Source of the DNA: Sipunculus nudus
Lineage: Eukaryota > Annelida > Sipuncula > Golfingiida > Sipunculidae
Reading direction: 5' to 3'
Assembly: GCA_026874595.1 (NCBI GenBank)
Contig: CM049307.1
Coordinates: 55,695,870-55,759,869 of the forward strand
Length of the DNA: 64,000 nt
The notes beneath the pieces are model-generated. The model made no database searches. It saw only the letters and a list, made by a program, of their open reading frames with translations, and was not told the origin of the DNA. Positions 24,181 to 35,800 of the stretch are shown piece after piece (position 1 is the stretch's first letter; each line of letters opens with the position of its first letter). The position numbers and the translations under genes are program-made.

Positions 24181-24710
24181 TCATTATAATTATTACTTGC
24201 ATGCATGAGATCATGCAGCCATAATGAAGTTATTTAGGTTCATACAAGACAAAACTTACAAGTATACATACTAACATAAATGCCGCAAATAGAATTAATC
24301 GCTCATAACAAGAAAACTGAGTTTTAGCTATATCGTTAAAAAATAGTTCTTATTTTATCAGACACGATGACTAAGTCCATATAAAATTAACTATTGTGTT
24401 AAGCATAGCTGTTTTTTATTGATATATATCAAAGATATTAGAAGCAACAAGGGGGTATAATCCAGCCAAGAGGGGTATAAAATAGACTGGGCTAGATTAT
24501 ACCCCGGGGTATAAAATAGCCTAGCCCGTTTTATACCCGGGGTATATTTTGGCCTAGGCCAGTTTATACCCGGGTATAGAATAAGGGGGGGGTTATTCTG
24601 GCCTATTACACCGGGAATATATGTTGGTTCAGAACCTTTTTTTCGGTATTCACACTAGTAGCAGTGGTAGCCGCCGACGCAACAGATTTCAGGTTTTCAC
24701 ATTCCGTTAG

Positions 24711-24762
24711 TCACTAAAAAAAAGAAGCAATTGAGGAGTCAATTCTTATGGGCTAAAGCAGT
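24711..24762 (+). repeat. 52-bp segment shared with 63.6 kb
   Basis: The core AAGCAATTGAGGAGTCAATT then CTTATGGGCTA recurs inverted at 63,639-63,692 with few changes, including the A-run and the adjoining GTCACT. It is probably part of a dispersed repeat whose limits cannot be set from two copies. Confidence 0.55.
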
Positions 24763-24997
24763 GGTAGTAGTAGTAGTCGTGGTGGTGGAGTGGTACATAT
24801 AAATTAAATTTTATCTAATACTTATAAAAGGAATTCGGTTCACGTCTGTTCGCAATGTTCTCTAAAACCGCGTTGTGTACAATACTGTGCCATACATCAT
24901 TTTAATGGTTATTATCCCTGCAGTGACATAGGCGATATGAGAATAAATAATTTTTAATGTATATATAATTTTATGGGGTTTTTCCGTTTTTACTGAC

Positions 24998-25073
24998 CTG
25001 CACGGTGGTTGGACCGCGCACAGCCGAACTTCCTTCGTCAATGACCGGACTGCGTGCAGTGTGGTCACTCAAC
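24998..25073 (-). CDS. Possible orphan exon, unknown protein
   Basis: A 76-base GC-rich island on the minus strand lies between an acceptor (GTTACAG) and a donor (CAG/GTCAGT). One frame is open throughout and reads LSDHTARSPVIDEGSSAVRG then PTTVQ. No partner exon was found on either side, and the protein resembles nothing I know. It could equally be part of a repeat. Confidence 0.2.
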
Positions 25074-27057
25074 CTGTAACACTACTATTGTTCATATGAA
25101 TAACGCTTGCTTTCAGTGAGGGATTTGAGGTTCTCACCCACGTGTGTGGTCAATAAAAGAGAAAAAAAAACCGTGTTTCTCTCTTTATCAAATGGAGAGT
25201 TCAACCCAGGTGGATTGACACAAAAACGAATTCAAGGTCCCAATTTCAGGAACAGACGTGGGGTGGGGTGGAGTGGTGCCGGGGGTTTCAGGCCTCATGA
25301 TTTGTCTGGATATGATGAAAAAAAGGTTGCTGCGGCTGAAAAAAGGGATACGGACCCTATGCATGCATGGAGTCCCGTTGGGTCCGCTTCTGCTATACTT
25401 ATACGAGTAATGCATATTTCTGTTTCCTTCTTCAGGAACACAGGAACAGTTTCTTTGCAACGTACATATGATAAATCTTTCATGTGTTCCTCACATTAAC
25501 CTTATCTTTATACGTCCAACGATAGAATCCAGTCAAATATCATCGAAAAAACGTGAATGCCCCCGCATCTCATTCCAGTTCGCAATGTAAACATCACTGA
25601 CCAGGTCTTCAAGGTAAACATACCGGGATATGAATTTCTTGCCACGAGGACAATTAACCCACAAAATTCCCACTGGAAACCTATATATTTTCTGTTAACT
25701 TTTAGAATAAAAATTGAGCCAACAGTCCACATCTCAGTTAATATATCTCCCCAACCCCGGTAACTATCCCGGTATACCGGGTTTATCAGCTAGTGTAGAA
25801 ATATATACATGTTAAGAATACGAGGTAGTATTTGTTAAACATTTGTTTATTTAAAAAATAAAATGTTTCACGGATAGATTTGAAAACATCTGTTATTCGT
25901 TTCACAACAAAATGATTTATGGGCGAAAGAATTCCTGATGGTTTATCTTTTTTTATGAATTTATAAATATGTATATTCCCTTTGGAGCATTATGGTACGA
26001 TATGCCTTTATAATTAAGAAAATATGTGATAGTATTTTATATACATGTTTCACAGTGTTTTATTTCGCTTGAGTGGTAGTGAATGCTAGATTTAAACAAC
26101 GTTATAGTTTTATAACGGAAATAAAGAAACATTTTTTTTTTCAAAATGCATTATATTGAATATGCATGAGCATTGATAACTAATTATAGACCTATCAGGT
26201 AACTTCTATAATGAGACGCATATAGTTAAATTTACCAGTCTTTAATATCGAACAATAATAAAACGGAATTTGTAAACAGGTAAATCTCTGAACTTAAAGC
26301 TTAAAAACATGCACTCGCTTATACAAATGCGTGCATGGAGAATTGAGCAGGCGAGACAAAGAAAAATAAGGTGCAATACCAATTCGGCGCGCGCATTAAA
26401 AAATGTCGTGCATTTTTTAATCCAGATGAGGACCAGGACCTTGGCAATGTCGCTAGTTGGTATATTCTTGCCTTGATTCCTTAAAACATTTCTTAAACAA
26501 ATGGAAATTGACTGTGTGTTGATTTTAAAGATGTGCATCATTTCAATATTTGATGAGAATTTTTGTATTTTTCTGGGCAATCTTGCACAAATCCACATAT
26601 TTTTTTTCTGCGCCTTAACCTAAAATAGAACCATAATTTTTTTGTTCTAAGAGTCCGCGAAACGATTCATATTTTTTTTGTGCGGCCTCAAATGAGTTTG
26701 TAATTTTTATTTGGTACCTGTGTGAGTACGTTACTGCATACAAGTGCGTGAACATTGCAACACAGATTCCTGGCCTGCCGAATGACGCGCTCTTTAAGCG
26801 TTTTTTTTTTCGGGGATGGGATGGGGTGGGGGTGGGGGTGGGGGGGGGTCTATAATAGATCGATCCACTTTTACTCTCTCCTGTACCACAGGCGCTTAAA
26901 TTGCTATTAGTGTAGATGTCGGTTTAATTTGTTACTTTTCAGCTTCATTTCATTATAGCTATTACTTATCTGACATTTACCTAGCGTTTTTCGCACTATA
27001 TGGTCCATCTCTTTATTATTTACTTAATATTTGAGATAGGCAGGCAAGAATTCATCA

Positions 27058-27252
27058 TTGTTAGACCCGACAGCCATGGCATAGCAACTGAGGACGCACT
27101 TTCTGATTGGTTGATATGTCTACTACTAAACTCCTTGCTACTACTGGAATCTTCAGATGGTGACACCGCTGGCGTAACAATGGTTCAGCCAATCAAGCAT
27201 GTGCTCCAAACGTAGCCTGAAACCGATGTGCCATTGCTGTCGGGTCTGACAA
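27058..27252. mobile_element. 195-bp MITE with GTTAGACCCGACAGC inverted ends
   Basis: The left end TTGTTAGACCCGACAGCCAT and the inverse of the right end (TTGTCAGACCCGACAGCAAT) match at 18 of 20 positions. Inner TGATTGGTT and AGCCAATCA are also inverted. It has no coding capacity. The superfamily is unknown because no clear target duplication is visible. Confidence 0.7.
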
Positions 27253-27531
27253 CGGGGGGCTTCTTGCCACAAATAGCAATGTACACAAATAGCAATTCAA
27301 GCGCCTGTGCCTGTACAAATCACACATATACATTATATACGCAGTTTACGCACACGTGTCTTATTCATACGGCGATTTAGTGAAATAATGCGTGATACAC
27401 ATTCCAGGTGTTTAACAATAATTTATATACAAATATCTAAAATTGATTGTGCCATACATTTAATATACATCTGCGATTAATGTACCCAGACTTGCAAATT
27501 CCCAGTCCTGTAAACTGCGTTATATGTTGTA

Positions 27532-27535
<4 letters not shown>

Positions 27536-27573
<38 letters not shown>
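27536..27573. repeat. (TA)n microsatellite
   Basis: An uninterrupted TA-dinucleotide run of about 19 units. Confidence 0.95.
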
Positions 27574-27575
<2 letters not shown>

Positions 27576-27829
27576 CATTACAAAAAAATTCTGGGTTAAG
27601 AAATAAAGATTCAAACACATATTTATAGGCGTGACTTTATAGAGTTTTTATGCTCATTTCACAACAATATACAACTAGAATACGGGCATTCGACAAGCGA
27701 CAACATGTATCCGCCAAATCACACAGGCATTGATAAAGTAAGGCATTGAATTTTCCTGACATGACATGCCTACAAATTTTTGGCATCAGCGATGCCAGTT
27801 AAACTCCTCATATATATCAATTGTCATCA

Positions 27830-28560
27830 AAAACAGATCTACAGATGGATACACCATGCAAAATTTCAGGCCGAGACATCAAACCACCAATGAGCAATAG
27901 TGCATCAATCTTTTCTATAAAAAGGAACAGCAGGTGGCGCCACCTGTCTGATCCACAACAAAGCTTAGTCTCTCCAACAGACGCCAGGTGCCGCTACCGC
28001 TCTTGCACCAGTACTGGTGCAAGAGCGGTAGCGGCACCTGGCGTCTGTTGGAGAGACTACAACAAAGCTATCAAAGACGGATAAACATGCAAAATGGCAG
28101 GCTGATACATCCATTCAGTCCTGAGATTTGAGCGATTTTTACCCAAAGCAAACGGACAGATGGACGCCGCGAGAAAACAATTGCAGATGGCGCGACCAGT
28201 CTTTAGTACGTAAGAGATGGAGGTATCCAAGATCTATAGACATGCACAATTTTAGCCCAATACATTGAAACAATCACGAAGACTAACAGAAGGCAAATGC
28301 ATGGATGGACGATACGCGAAATGATTGTAGGTGGCGCCACCAGTCTCGAATTCGAAATGGAGTGATCCAAGATCTATGGACATGCGTAATTTCAGCTCAA
28401 TACATTGAACAACTATGTCTAAGCCACTCCTGAGATACGGGCTGTCATCACAAAGACATCCGGATTTACTGTACATAAATGATTGCAGGCGGCGCCTCCT
28501 ATCTTTCTCACGCACAACTACACAGGTGAGCGAATAACTATGCCAGGTTTTGGAAAGGTC
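27830..28560 (+). repeat. Degenerate tandem array, about 150-bp unit
   Basis: Four diverged units are each marked by a GGTGGCGCCACC-like box (about 27,933, 28,185, 28,331 and 28,484), GATCCAAGATCTATGGACAT, a CAATTTCAGC stretch and GGACGGATGGACG-like segments. The last two spacings are 146 and 153 bp. The first is 252 bp because a palindrome is inserted there. It does not match the pearl-like core at 52 kb. Confidence 0.7.
27966..28059. mobile_element. Perfect 94-bp palindrome flanked by a 10-bp direct repeat
   Basis: Two 47-base arms are exact reverse complements with no spacer, centred on CAGTACTG at 28,012/28,013. CAACAAAGCT stands immediately before the left arm and again immediately after the right arm, like a target-site duplication. 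Removing 94+10 bp restores the host array spacing to 148 bp, matching its neighbours. It is either a tiny foldback/MITE remnant (10-bp duplications suggest Mutator-type) or an assembly or cloning artefact. Transcription would give a 47-bp hairpin. Confidence 0.85.
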
Positions 28561-31500
28561 GGTCCAAGGGTCTCAGAGGAGTTCTCCAGGAAACGGACGA
28601 GGCGTATACAATCGTTTATGATCACTAACACAAAAATGCCACAAATTCAAGTATTTATTTTGTGGTCAGCATATAGATATAAATATATGAGACCTTGCTA
28701 AGCAGAGCTCAAAAAAAGTATTTTTTTGCACCAACAAAATCCGTGATGAGCTTTTGTGTTCGATGAACATGATGTTGGTGTTCGTATGGTCCTAACATTT
28801 TATTATGCCAAAGCGAAAAATTTACATTTCACGTTATATCACAGTTTATTATAATAAGACGAAACATGTAATTTAGTCCTGAGACATAAGCGTATTACGG
28901 TAAAAAAAAGTGTAGAAGTACAAGGTGTTGGGGGGGGGGGGGGGGGGCAAGTCGCAAGACATCTAGGCATATGAGCCCATACTAGATGATCAAATGGATG
29001 TTTTTAAAAATTGATCTAGAAGGCTGAAGCTGAGGTAAAATTCCTTTCGATAATCTCTATCTCGATGCTATATATACAATAAATGATAAGAAAACAGAAT
29101 TCCAATAATTTTAGTAACGATATTACAAAATAAAAATAGTTTGCTCTTATGCAACAGAAAATGCATGTTCTTGCCGGAAGGCTATCAGTTGATCTCCATT
29201 TTATTATCTGTTTGCTAGAGACGGAATACCACTACAGCACCCGCTTATGTGGCGTGTGTCGGCGCCACGCCCACTCCCCTGGGGGACCAGCATATGGTGA
29301 CATCTGGTAGCCGTCGCCCACATTAATTAACAGCTGCTCTCATTCAATCCCACCGCTTCGATATCAAAGGTCTGAAAAAAGGTTGCCGGCTCAGAAAGAA
29401 TACGGTAGGTTTACTTTAATAATGGCCATACAAAGGTACTTATACATATACAAACTTACAAAGGGATCATATTTTACTGAGAAATGCCCGTCAAACGTGG
29501 TACGGATGATGTTGTCCGTGACTAATGTGATTATGAGCGATAATAGGAGTAAATGGGCCTCACTTTTTGACAGCTGACTGGGATTATGCAACCGGGACCT
29601 GTTGCCTCTGAGGCTGTGGATGAAAAAATTACTATTGCTTAGTTGGATTTATAGTTGGAACATCTTCAGGTCCTGGGTTAAAGTATGAGTACTCATTAAT
29701 TTATCTTTTACTATGGCATCAAGACTGAAATATATGCACTCATTTGTTTTATTAGCTTTGTAAAATGTGCATTTTTTGCATAACTTATGAGTAATGTATG
29801 CTGCAGATAATGGGTTATTGATATGCTTTGCATTCAGTCTGGAAAGGCACTTATATATGGAGACCACGACATGTAATGATACTGCATGCTTTGATTCTTC
29901 TACTGGCTTGCAATCTTTTAAAGGGACATAATCAGGAGCTTAATTATGGCTATTCTTTCACACTATCAGTTCAGTTTTGCTTTATACAAATGTTTCCCAG
30001 CAAAACCATCCCAGCACATGGCATCATTTCCTTGCATGTGGCTGTTTAACACTATGTTAAGGCTCTGCATGTTAGTAAACACATTTTGTTTACCCTAACA
30101 AGGCCGCGTGACCGGAGGTCCCACACGAAGGACAACACGTTAGGTTTCAGCCAGCAGAAACATGTATTACATTTTTTGGGCCAGAGCAGACCGAGCATCT
30201 CCTGATTGACACGTGTTTTGGTTCAGTGATGCACACGGCCCCCTGTGCTGTGTTTAAGCTGACACCTTTCATCATCCCCAGTCCAATGTTTTTAACATTT
30301 ATTTACAGGAAAAAGCAAACGGTTTCAGGGCAATATTTTGGCAGGTACATATTTATTTCAAAGGGAAGAATCTATTTTTCATGTTAACTCAACATGCTAT
30401 ATAGATGATTGGGCCCCTTTAATCTGTGGCTCCAAGTCTGTGTTTATTTTGAAGGGCTCAGATTGGAGATCTTATTACTACCAAATGTTTTATATATACA
30501 CAACTGGAATTATTTTAACTCTACCAACTCATGCAGTCAGTCAGGCTGTCTGTATGTTCATTAATGAGGCACAAATCAAAACTGTTATAGCCACAGACCT
30601 GAAATTTGGCTTGTAATTAGTTAGGCACAAAATCTCTATTAGTACTTGTAAGGTCACTGTGAGGTTGTTCATTAAGAAATTAAGTAAATTACTGTTGTTT
30701 TTCATAAAAAAAATCTATTGTATTTCTTCTTCTCCTGTCATAACCAATGGGGCTTCATTCCTCCAAATCAGTGAACCTAGGTTCTTCTTTATAATGTACA
30801 ATTTCATTCAGATAATTAGGATGGTATTTCAAGATTACCAGAAGTAACACTAGACTGGAACAAAATGTACCTTGTGAAAACAAGGGGAAAGATAAGTGTA
30901 TGCTTATAATTTATGCTTTTGAAATAACAGAGCTCTGCCACTTTTTGTTTAAACTGAGGTGAATACTTTCTATAATTTTCTCACAAATTATTTATAAATT
31001 TTTCATACAGTGTAGAACATGATTCTTTTTATGTAAAACCTTTTGTCTCTGCTTTCATATCATGCACAATTTACAGATTTCAGATTATGTTTTAAAATAT
31101 GTAAGCTCTGTCACTTAACATGACCAGTTCCAAATGAGAATATATTATGATTATATCATACTCAATACTCATACTTGGGCAAGACTGACCTGGAGTCACC
31201 AGAAGTGCTACCTTGGCTTTTATGTGATTGTCATTATTTGCCAAACTGAAGGACATATTTTATAAACCATATAAAATAAAGCATTGTTATGGATAAACAG
31301 TGATTGTAATACTTTGAAATTTTCACCTTTCAGATGGAAAGGCATTTATACAGGTGTGCCTTTCTGCAGAATAAAATTGCCTTTCCGCTGAAGATGCATC
31401 CTATGTTCATATTAAACTTTCTGTCACACTTCGCTAAATGATTCTGCCATATTACATGCCATCCTACATGCACACTTGCACGCAAGAAGAACTGAATGTT

Positions 31501-31951
31501 TTCAGTAATTACACTGTTATATCAAGGAAATATAAGAAAATATATATACACCACATGTGAACTATTTCGTTTCTATTTCATGTTTGTTACTACATATCAG
31601 GTTCTCATGTGGAAAATATCTTGGTGTTCACGTTTCCAACTGATTGGTACAAAATAAACAATGCCTTTCCTCGCACTTGTTTGCCCATCTGAGACAAGCA
31701 GAAAGGCATTATTACGACCCCTGGATTAACTGTTTTATGGACGGTTTACAGTATTACTTTGGTTTAGAATTTTGATCTTCATAAATCTTATTCTTTTATA
31801 TTAAAAAATATATTTGAATTGAAAATCAAGAACTAAAAAATTAACGATTTTTTTTCAGTTGTGTTGTCAGTGTCACACTGTTAGAATAAAATGTTTTGAG
31901 TTTGTTTTGTCTTATATTAATAAAGGCAGAATGAAAATTTTACAAATTATA
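28561..31951. other. No gene recognised; possible non-coding first exon of ANKRD40
   Basis: It is mostly AT-rich sequence, with an 18-G run at 28,930-28,947. A GC-richer block at 29,218-29,404 ends in ACG/GTAGGT. It could be a promoter and untranslated first exon for ANKRD40, whose coding start follows an acceptor at about 32,860. This is positional inference only. Short open frames here have no protein-like character. Confidence 0.3.
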
Positions 31952-32301
31952 TATCTATTGTCTAGGGGTAGAGATCTATGGTCTAGGAGTATAGTTCTAT
32001 GGTCTAAGGGTAAAGATCTATAGCCTAGAGGTAGAGATTTATGATCTAGGGGTAGAGATCTATGGTCAAGGGGTAGAGATCTATGGTCTAGTTTTACAGA
32101 TCTATGGTCTAGGGGTAGAGATTTATGGTCTAGTTGTACAGATCTATGGTCTAGGGGTAGAGAGCTATGGTCTAGGGGTAGAGATCTATGGTCTAGGGGT
32201 AGAGATTATGGTCTCAGGGTAGAGATCTATGGTCAGGGATCTATGGTCTAGGGGTAGAGATCTATGGTCTAGGGGTAGAGATCTATGGTCTAGGGGTAGA
32301 G
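31952..32301 (+). repeat. Minisatellite, about 21-bp unit, derived from a SINE head
   Basis: Roughly 15 copies of GGTCTAGGGGTAGAGATCTAT, with variants, run without a gap into the adjacent SINE. The SINE's own first bases are GGTCTAGGGGTAGAGC. Each unit thus repeats the A-box region of the SINE's tRNA-like head. Confidence 0.9.
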
Positions 32302-32586
32302 CACAGGACTCAAAGGCAGGAGATAGTGAGTTCAAATCTCCAATGAAGCAGTGAGATTTTTCATGCTTGGTCCCTGTAGTTGGCACTCTGTAGGCTAAAT
32401 GGGAAGGTTCTACTCCATAGCCAAGTTCCACTCACAAATGAGTGCCTCTTTCAGGGGTGCCTTGGTGTGTTTCAGCAAGGAGGCAAATTACACACCCACG
32501 GGCCCCAAGTGTGGTTGTCCTGGGACCTGGTTAACAAGATAAAACTGAAAGGAATTATTTGCTACCGCCCTGTCGAGTAGTCCAAA
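32287..32586 (+). mobile_element. tRNA-derived SINE
   Basis: An A-box-like TAGGGGTAGAGC (32,291-32,302) and a B-box-like GAGTTCAAATC (32,328-32,338) lie 37 bases apart, the spacing of an internal pol III promoter. A tRNA-unrelated body of about 240 bp follows. No cloverleaf gene is complete: the acceptor stem does not pair. It lies about 280 bp upstream of the ANKRD40 start codon. Confidence 0.65.
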
Positions 32587-32866
32587 ACTTGGATGGAATT
32601 CTGCAGATGTATATACTTAAGATAGCATTAGAAAATGGCAAAGGATACCTCCAAAAAATATACATGTATTAAAAAAAAAATTTGTTTAACATAAAATTTT
32701 AATTCCATACATAAAATGAGAATCTATTGTACAGGTATATCATCAGACAAACATTTCCCGATAAATGCTCCCAGCTGTTGTTTCTAAACTCCGCCAGTGA
32801 GAATTGTAAAAATGATTGGCATGATGAGGAGAACTCAGTGAATTTAGATTTATTTACAGCTCTTTC

Positions 32867-35800
32867 ATGGACCCCATCATGGAGCTAGAGGAGAAGTTGC
32901 GAGAGGCTGCATCCATCGGCGATGAAGACAGCATAAAAAATCTGGTCCACAAAGGAGTTAATGTCAACTCACAAAACAAAATCAATGGATGGTGAGTGGA
33001 CTTGTAATTCAACTACTCTGGGATGAGAATAACTCTTTGAGTCAATGGTTGTTTAATTTAGCTGACTGTAGGTCATCTGAGCTATTGTTATAATCTATTG
33101 TCCATCTGTCTGTCCTTCCTTCCAACTGTCCATCAGACTGGCATGTTTTGAAACCATTAGATCTACAAATCCAAAATTCTGCATACAGTTACATGTCCTC
33201 AGGTTCTCCATTCAAACCTAAAACTGGGTAACTGCAACTTTGTTCCCTCAAGTGATTGATGAAAAACCTCAATTTTCCATTGAAACTCTGTTGTTACTTT
33301 TCAGGACTACCTAATATCGAAACCACATCTGCTTTTTGTTTGTGCACATGCACCTCAATAACGTTTGGTGGAATATTTCATATTTTGACATCACTTTCAC
33401 TCTTGCTTATAAAAATTGAAATAGCTGCACAATTAGAAAAAAAGTCACAAAGAAATTTCTGATTTTGTGACATTTTCTTGTGACCTTTTCCAACCCATTT
33501 GATTTTCAACATTTATTTGCATGTTTATTAGTAATACAATGCTGTCACTTCCAGTGGCTCACTTTATCTTTCAGAGTGGGGGGGGGGGGGGGAAGGAAGA
33601 CCCAAACACACACACACAAACACAATTATATATATCTTAGCATCTGTATGACATATTTTAAATGTATATACTTAATCACATTTCAGTATATTACAATTAA
33701 GGTTTTAAAAATAAGGTAATTTGTTTCAAACCAGGTTTAGATAAAATTTCATTGGAGGGGGGTGATTTCATTGACCATCTGCCCCCCCCCCCCCCCCCCC
33801 TTGCCAGAAAGTGTAGGGGGGATACTGTGGTCGCTTTTTGTTCGCCAGGGTTTCAAATTCACGATGTTCGCGAAAGTGAATTTATCGCGAAAATAAAACC
33901 TTCGTGAATAAGAGACCCCCTCGTCGAAGGCAATTCAAGGTTGATATTATAAATAATAATTGATCCTATACATGTTATCTTTAACCTAAGATGGTTATCA
34001 TTAATAATCATTATTACATTTTCTGCCAACAATAAACAGTGATTTCTTCTTATGCGACAAAGGGTCCCTGTGCATTTTTTTAAATTTTGTGCACATATTA
34101 CTTTGTATAATTAATTCATAAAATGATCGATATACTCTGTGTAGAATATTGTATGGTAAGATCGTGAAAATTGAACCCTCGCGAAACCGTGAAAAGTTTA
34201 AAATCGCGAAATGTTAACCCTTACGAATATGAAGCCAACCACAGTATATACCCCTATTCACCCCTATATTTATGCCCTTGGTCACTTCTGTGCCTAATGT
34301 ATTTCATCAGGTCTGCTCTCCACTGGGCTGCCAAACGAGGGTACGCCAATATAGCCTACCTGCTGCTACAGAGTGGAGCTGATAAAAACCTACAAAACAA
34401 CAAGGGGGAGACTCCACTGTCTGTGACGTCCGACGAGAAAGTCTTCACCATGTTAGGAGGCCAAGGTGGGTTACATACAGTGATAATGCAGTGGTATAGG
34501 TGTTCAGTATTATTTGTCTATGTAGTTAGTCTGGCAGAATTTATTTATATACAGTTAAACCTGTGTTATGAGACCACTGATGGGACTGGCCAAAAGTGGT
34601 CTTATTTCACAGGTGGTCTTATTTGACAGGCTAGTTATAACCAATGTGAATGCTTCTGGTTCACCCAAGGGTGGTCTTAATAGACTGGTGGTCTTAAAAG
34701 ACAGGAGGTCTTTCAAACAGGTTCCACTGTAACAATATATCAAATGGTGCATGAGGTCAAATATGTTACTAAAAAAATAAGAACAATTTGTATGAACTTG
34801 TACCAGTGATAGAACCTTCTTTGTATACTAGTATATTTGATCTGATCAGTATAGAATTCTTTAAGAGAAGACATTAAGAGTCTGTCAGGGTAATTTTAAG
34901 TAAATGAAATTCAGATGAAATCTCCAGCACCTGCCTTGGTCATAATCAGTTTTTACAATCATTAACAGAGATTACATATACTTCTTGTCACAAAAATGTA
35001 AAAATTAGATGGAAATGTATCAGGTTGCTGAACCTGGACTAGTCAGTAACTTGAACTTTATTCTAGCAGTCAGCCCTTATCGTTGTTGCAGTTGACTCTG
35101 ACCAATTTAAGATAATGATCAGAACCATGGGTACAACAGCCTGGAGCTCCAAACTGTTTTAATCACTTGATTATAGCTGATTTGGAATAAAGAATTACCT
35201 GTTGTAGGAAGCCTGACTTCCATGTCTTCACTCACCTTACCAAAATGTTGGCTGATCACAGCAATTTGTGTTAATTTGGTGATGTTATGATGTTCCCATT
35301 TAGTCTCTTTTATGTGACATATAGTCGTGCCATATATTACTTTGAACAAATGTTCTAGACAGTTTGATAATGACAGGTAATTGTTTAAACATATTACATA
35401 TTCTATATACCATAGAATATATTTGCAGTAATATTGGATAATGGATATTTAAGAATACAGCAGTGTTGCTGACACTTTTTCATCTGCTGCTGAAGGTTCT
35501 TTTTTCACCGTGGTTGCTATTTGGTGTACTGTCTTACATGTGTTTCTCATTGAATTGAAGTGTTTATCTCCAGGGAATATCAATTCTTTGGATGTGCATA
35601 CTACATACATAATCATATATAATCATTTGTGATCATTTGTAAAAAAATGCAGTCAGTATATGTTAAAAAAAGACCAGTTTTCAATATAATGGATTAATCA
35701 GCACAACACTAGAAATTATGACAAGGACTTGTGGTAAACTGTGCTCTGCTTAACTTGACCCACACTCAACTGGAGATACCATAGATGGGCTTTACTGAGA

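Larger units (their letters stand above)
17798..24610 (-). mobile_element. Ginger-like DNA transposon with integrase-OTU protein, inactive
   Basis: The 6.8-kb element is bounded by inverted ends TGTAACAGGCCAGATTAT and (reverse-complemented) TGTAATAGGCCAGAATAA, followed by C-runs. The flanking tetramers are TCGG and CCGG, a possible 4-bp target duplication with one mismatch. Both subterminal regions repeat palindromes of the TATACCCGGGTATA type. The minus-strand gene inside has a Gypsy-type integrase followed by an OTU-like cysteine protease domain. TIR-bounded elements with Gypsy-like integrases are known as Ginger transposons, and some carry protease domains. An LTR retrotransposon is less likely because the ends are inverted rather than direct and no reverse transcriptase is seen. 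Three frameshifts and nested insertions in its intron show this copy is dead. Confidence 0.8.
24615..27057. other. No recognised gene; G-rich and simple-sequence patches
   Basis: I see no gene I can name. It contains a possible short minus-strand exon (24,998-25,073, listed separately), a 50-bp segment shared with 63.64-63.69 kb, a palindromic CCCGGTATACCGGG at about 25,765, and a G-rich tract at about 26,820-26,850. Confidence 0.4.

Noticed and set aside
17798-24610. LTR retrotransposon reading of the integrase region
   Set aside because: Ends are inverted, no reverse transcriptase, RNase H or gag is present, and the direct repeats at 20.3 and 23.4 kb lie inside the gene's intron, not at the ends.
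25107-25499. 130-codon plus-strand frame
   Set aside because: Low-complexity, begins with a non-ATG codon, overlaps open frames on the other strand and resembles no protein I know.
31952-32301. CRISPR-like regular repeat
   Set aside because: Units are directly adjacent without unique spacers and derive from a SINE; the genome is eukaryotic.
32287-32360. tRNA gene
   Set aside because: A- and B-box-like motifs are present, but no acceptor or anticodon stem forms and a SINE body follows.
32186-32431. Minus-strand frame with repeated SLPLDHR
   Set aside because: Arises from the minisatellite; not a protein.
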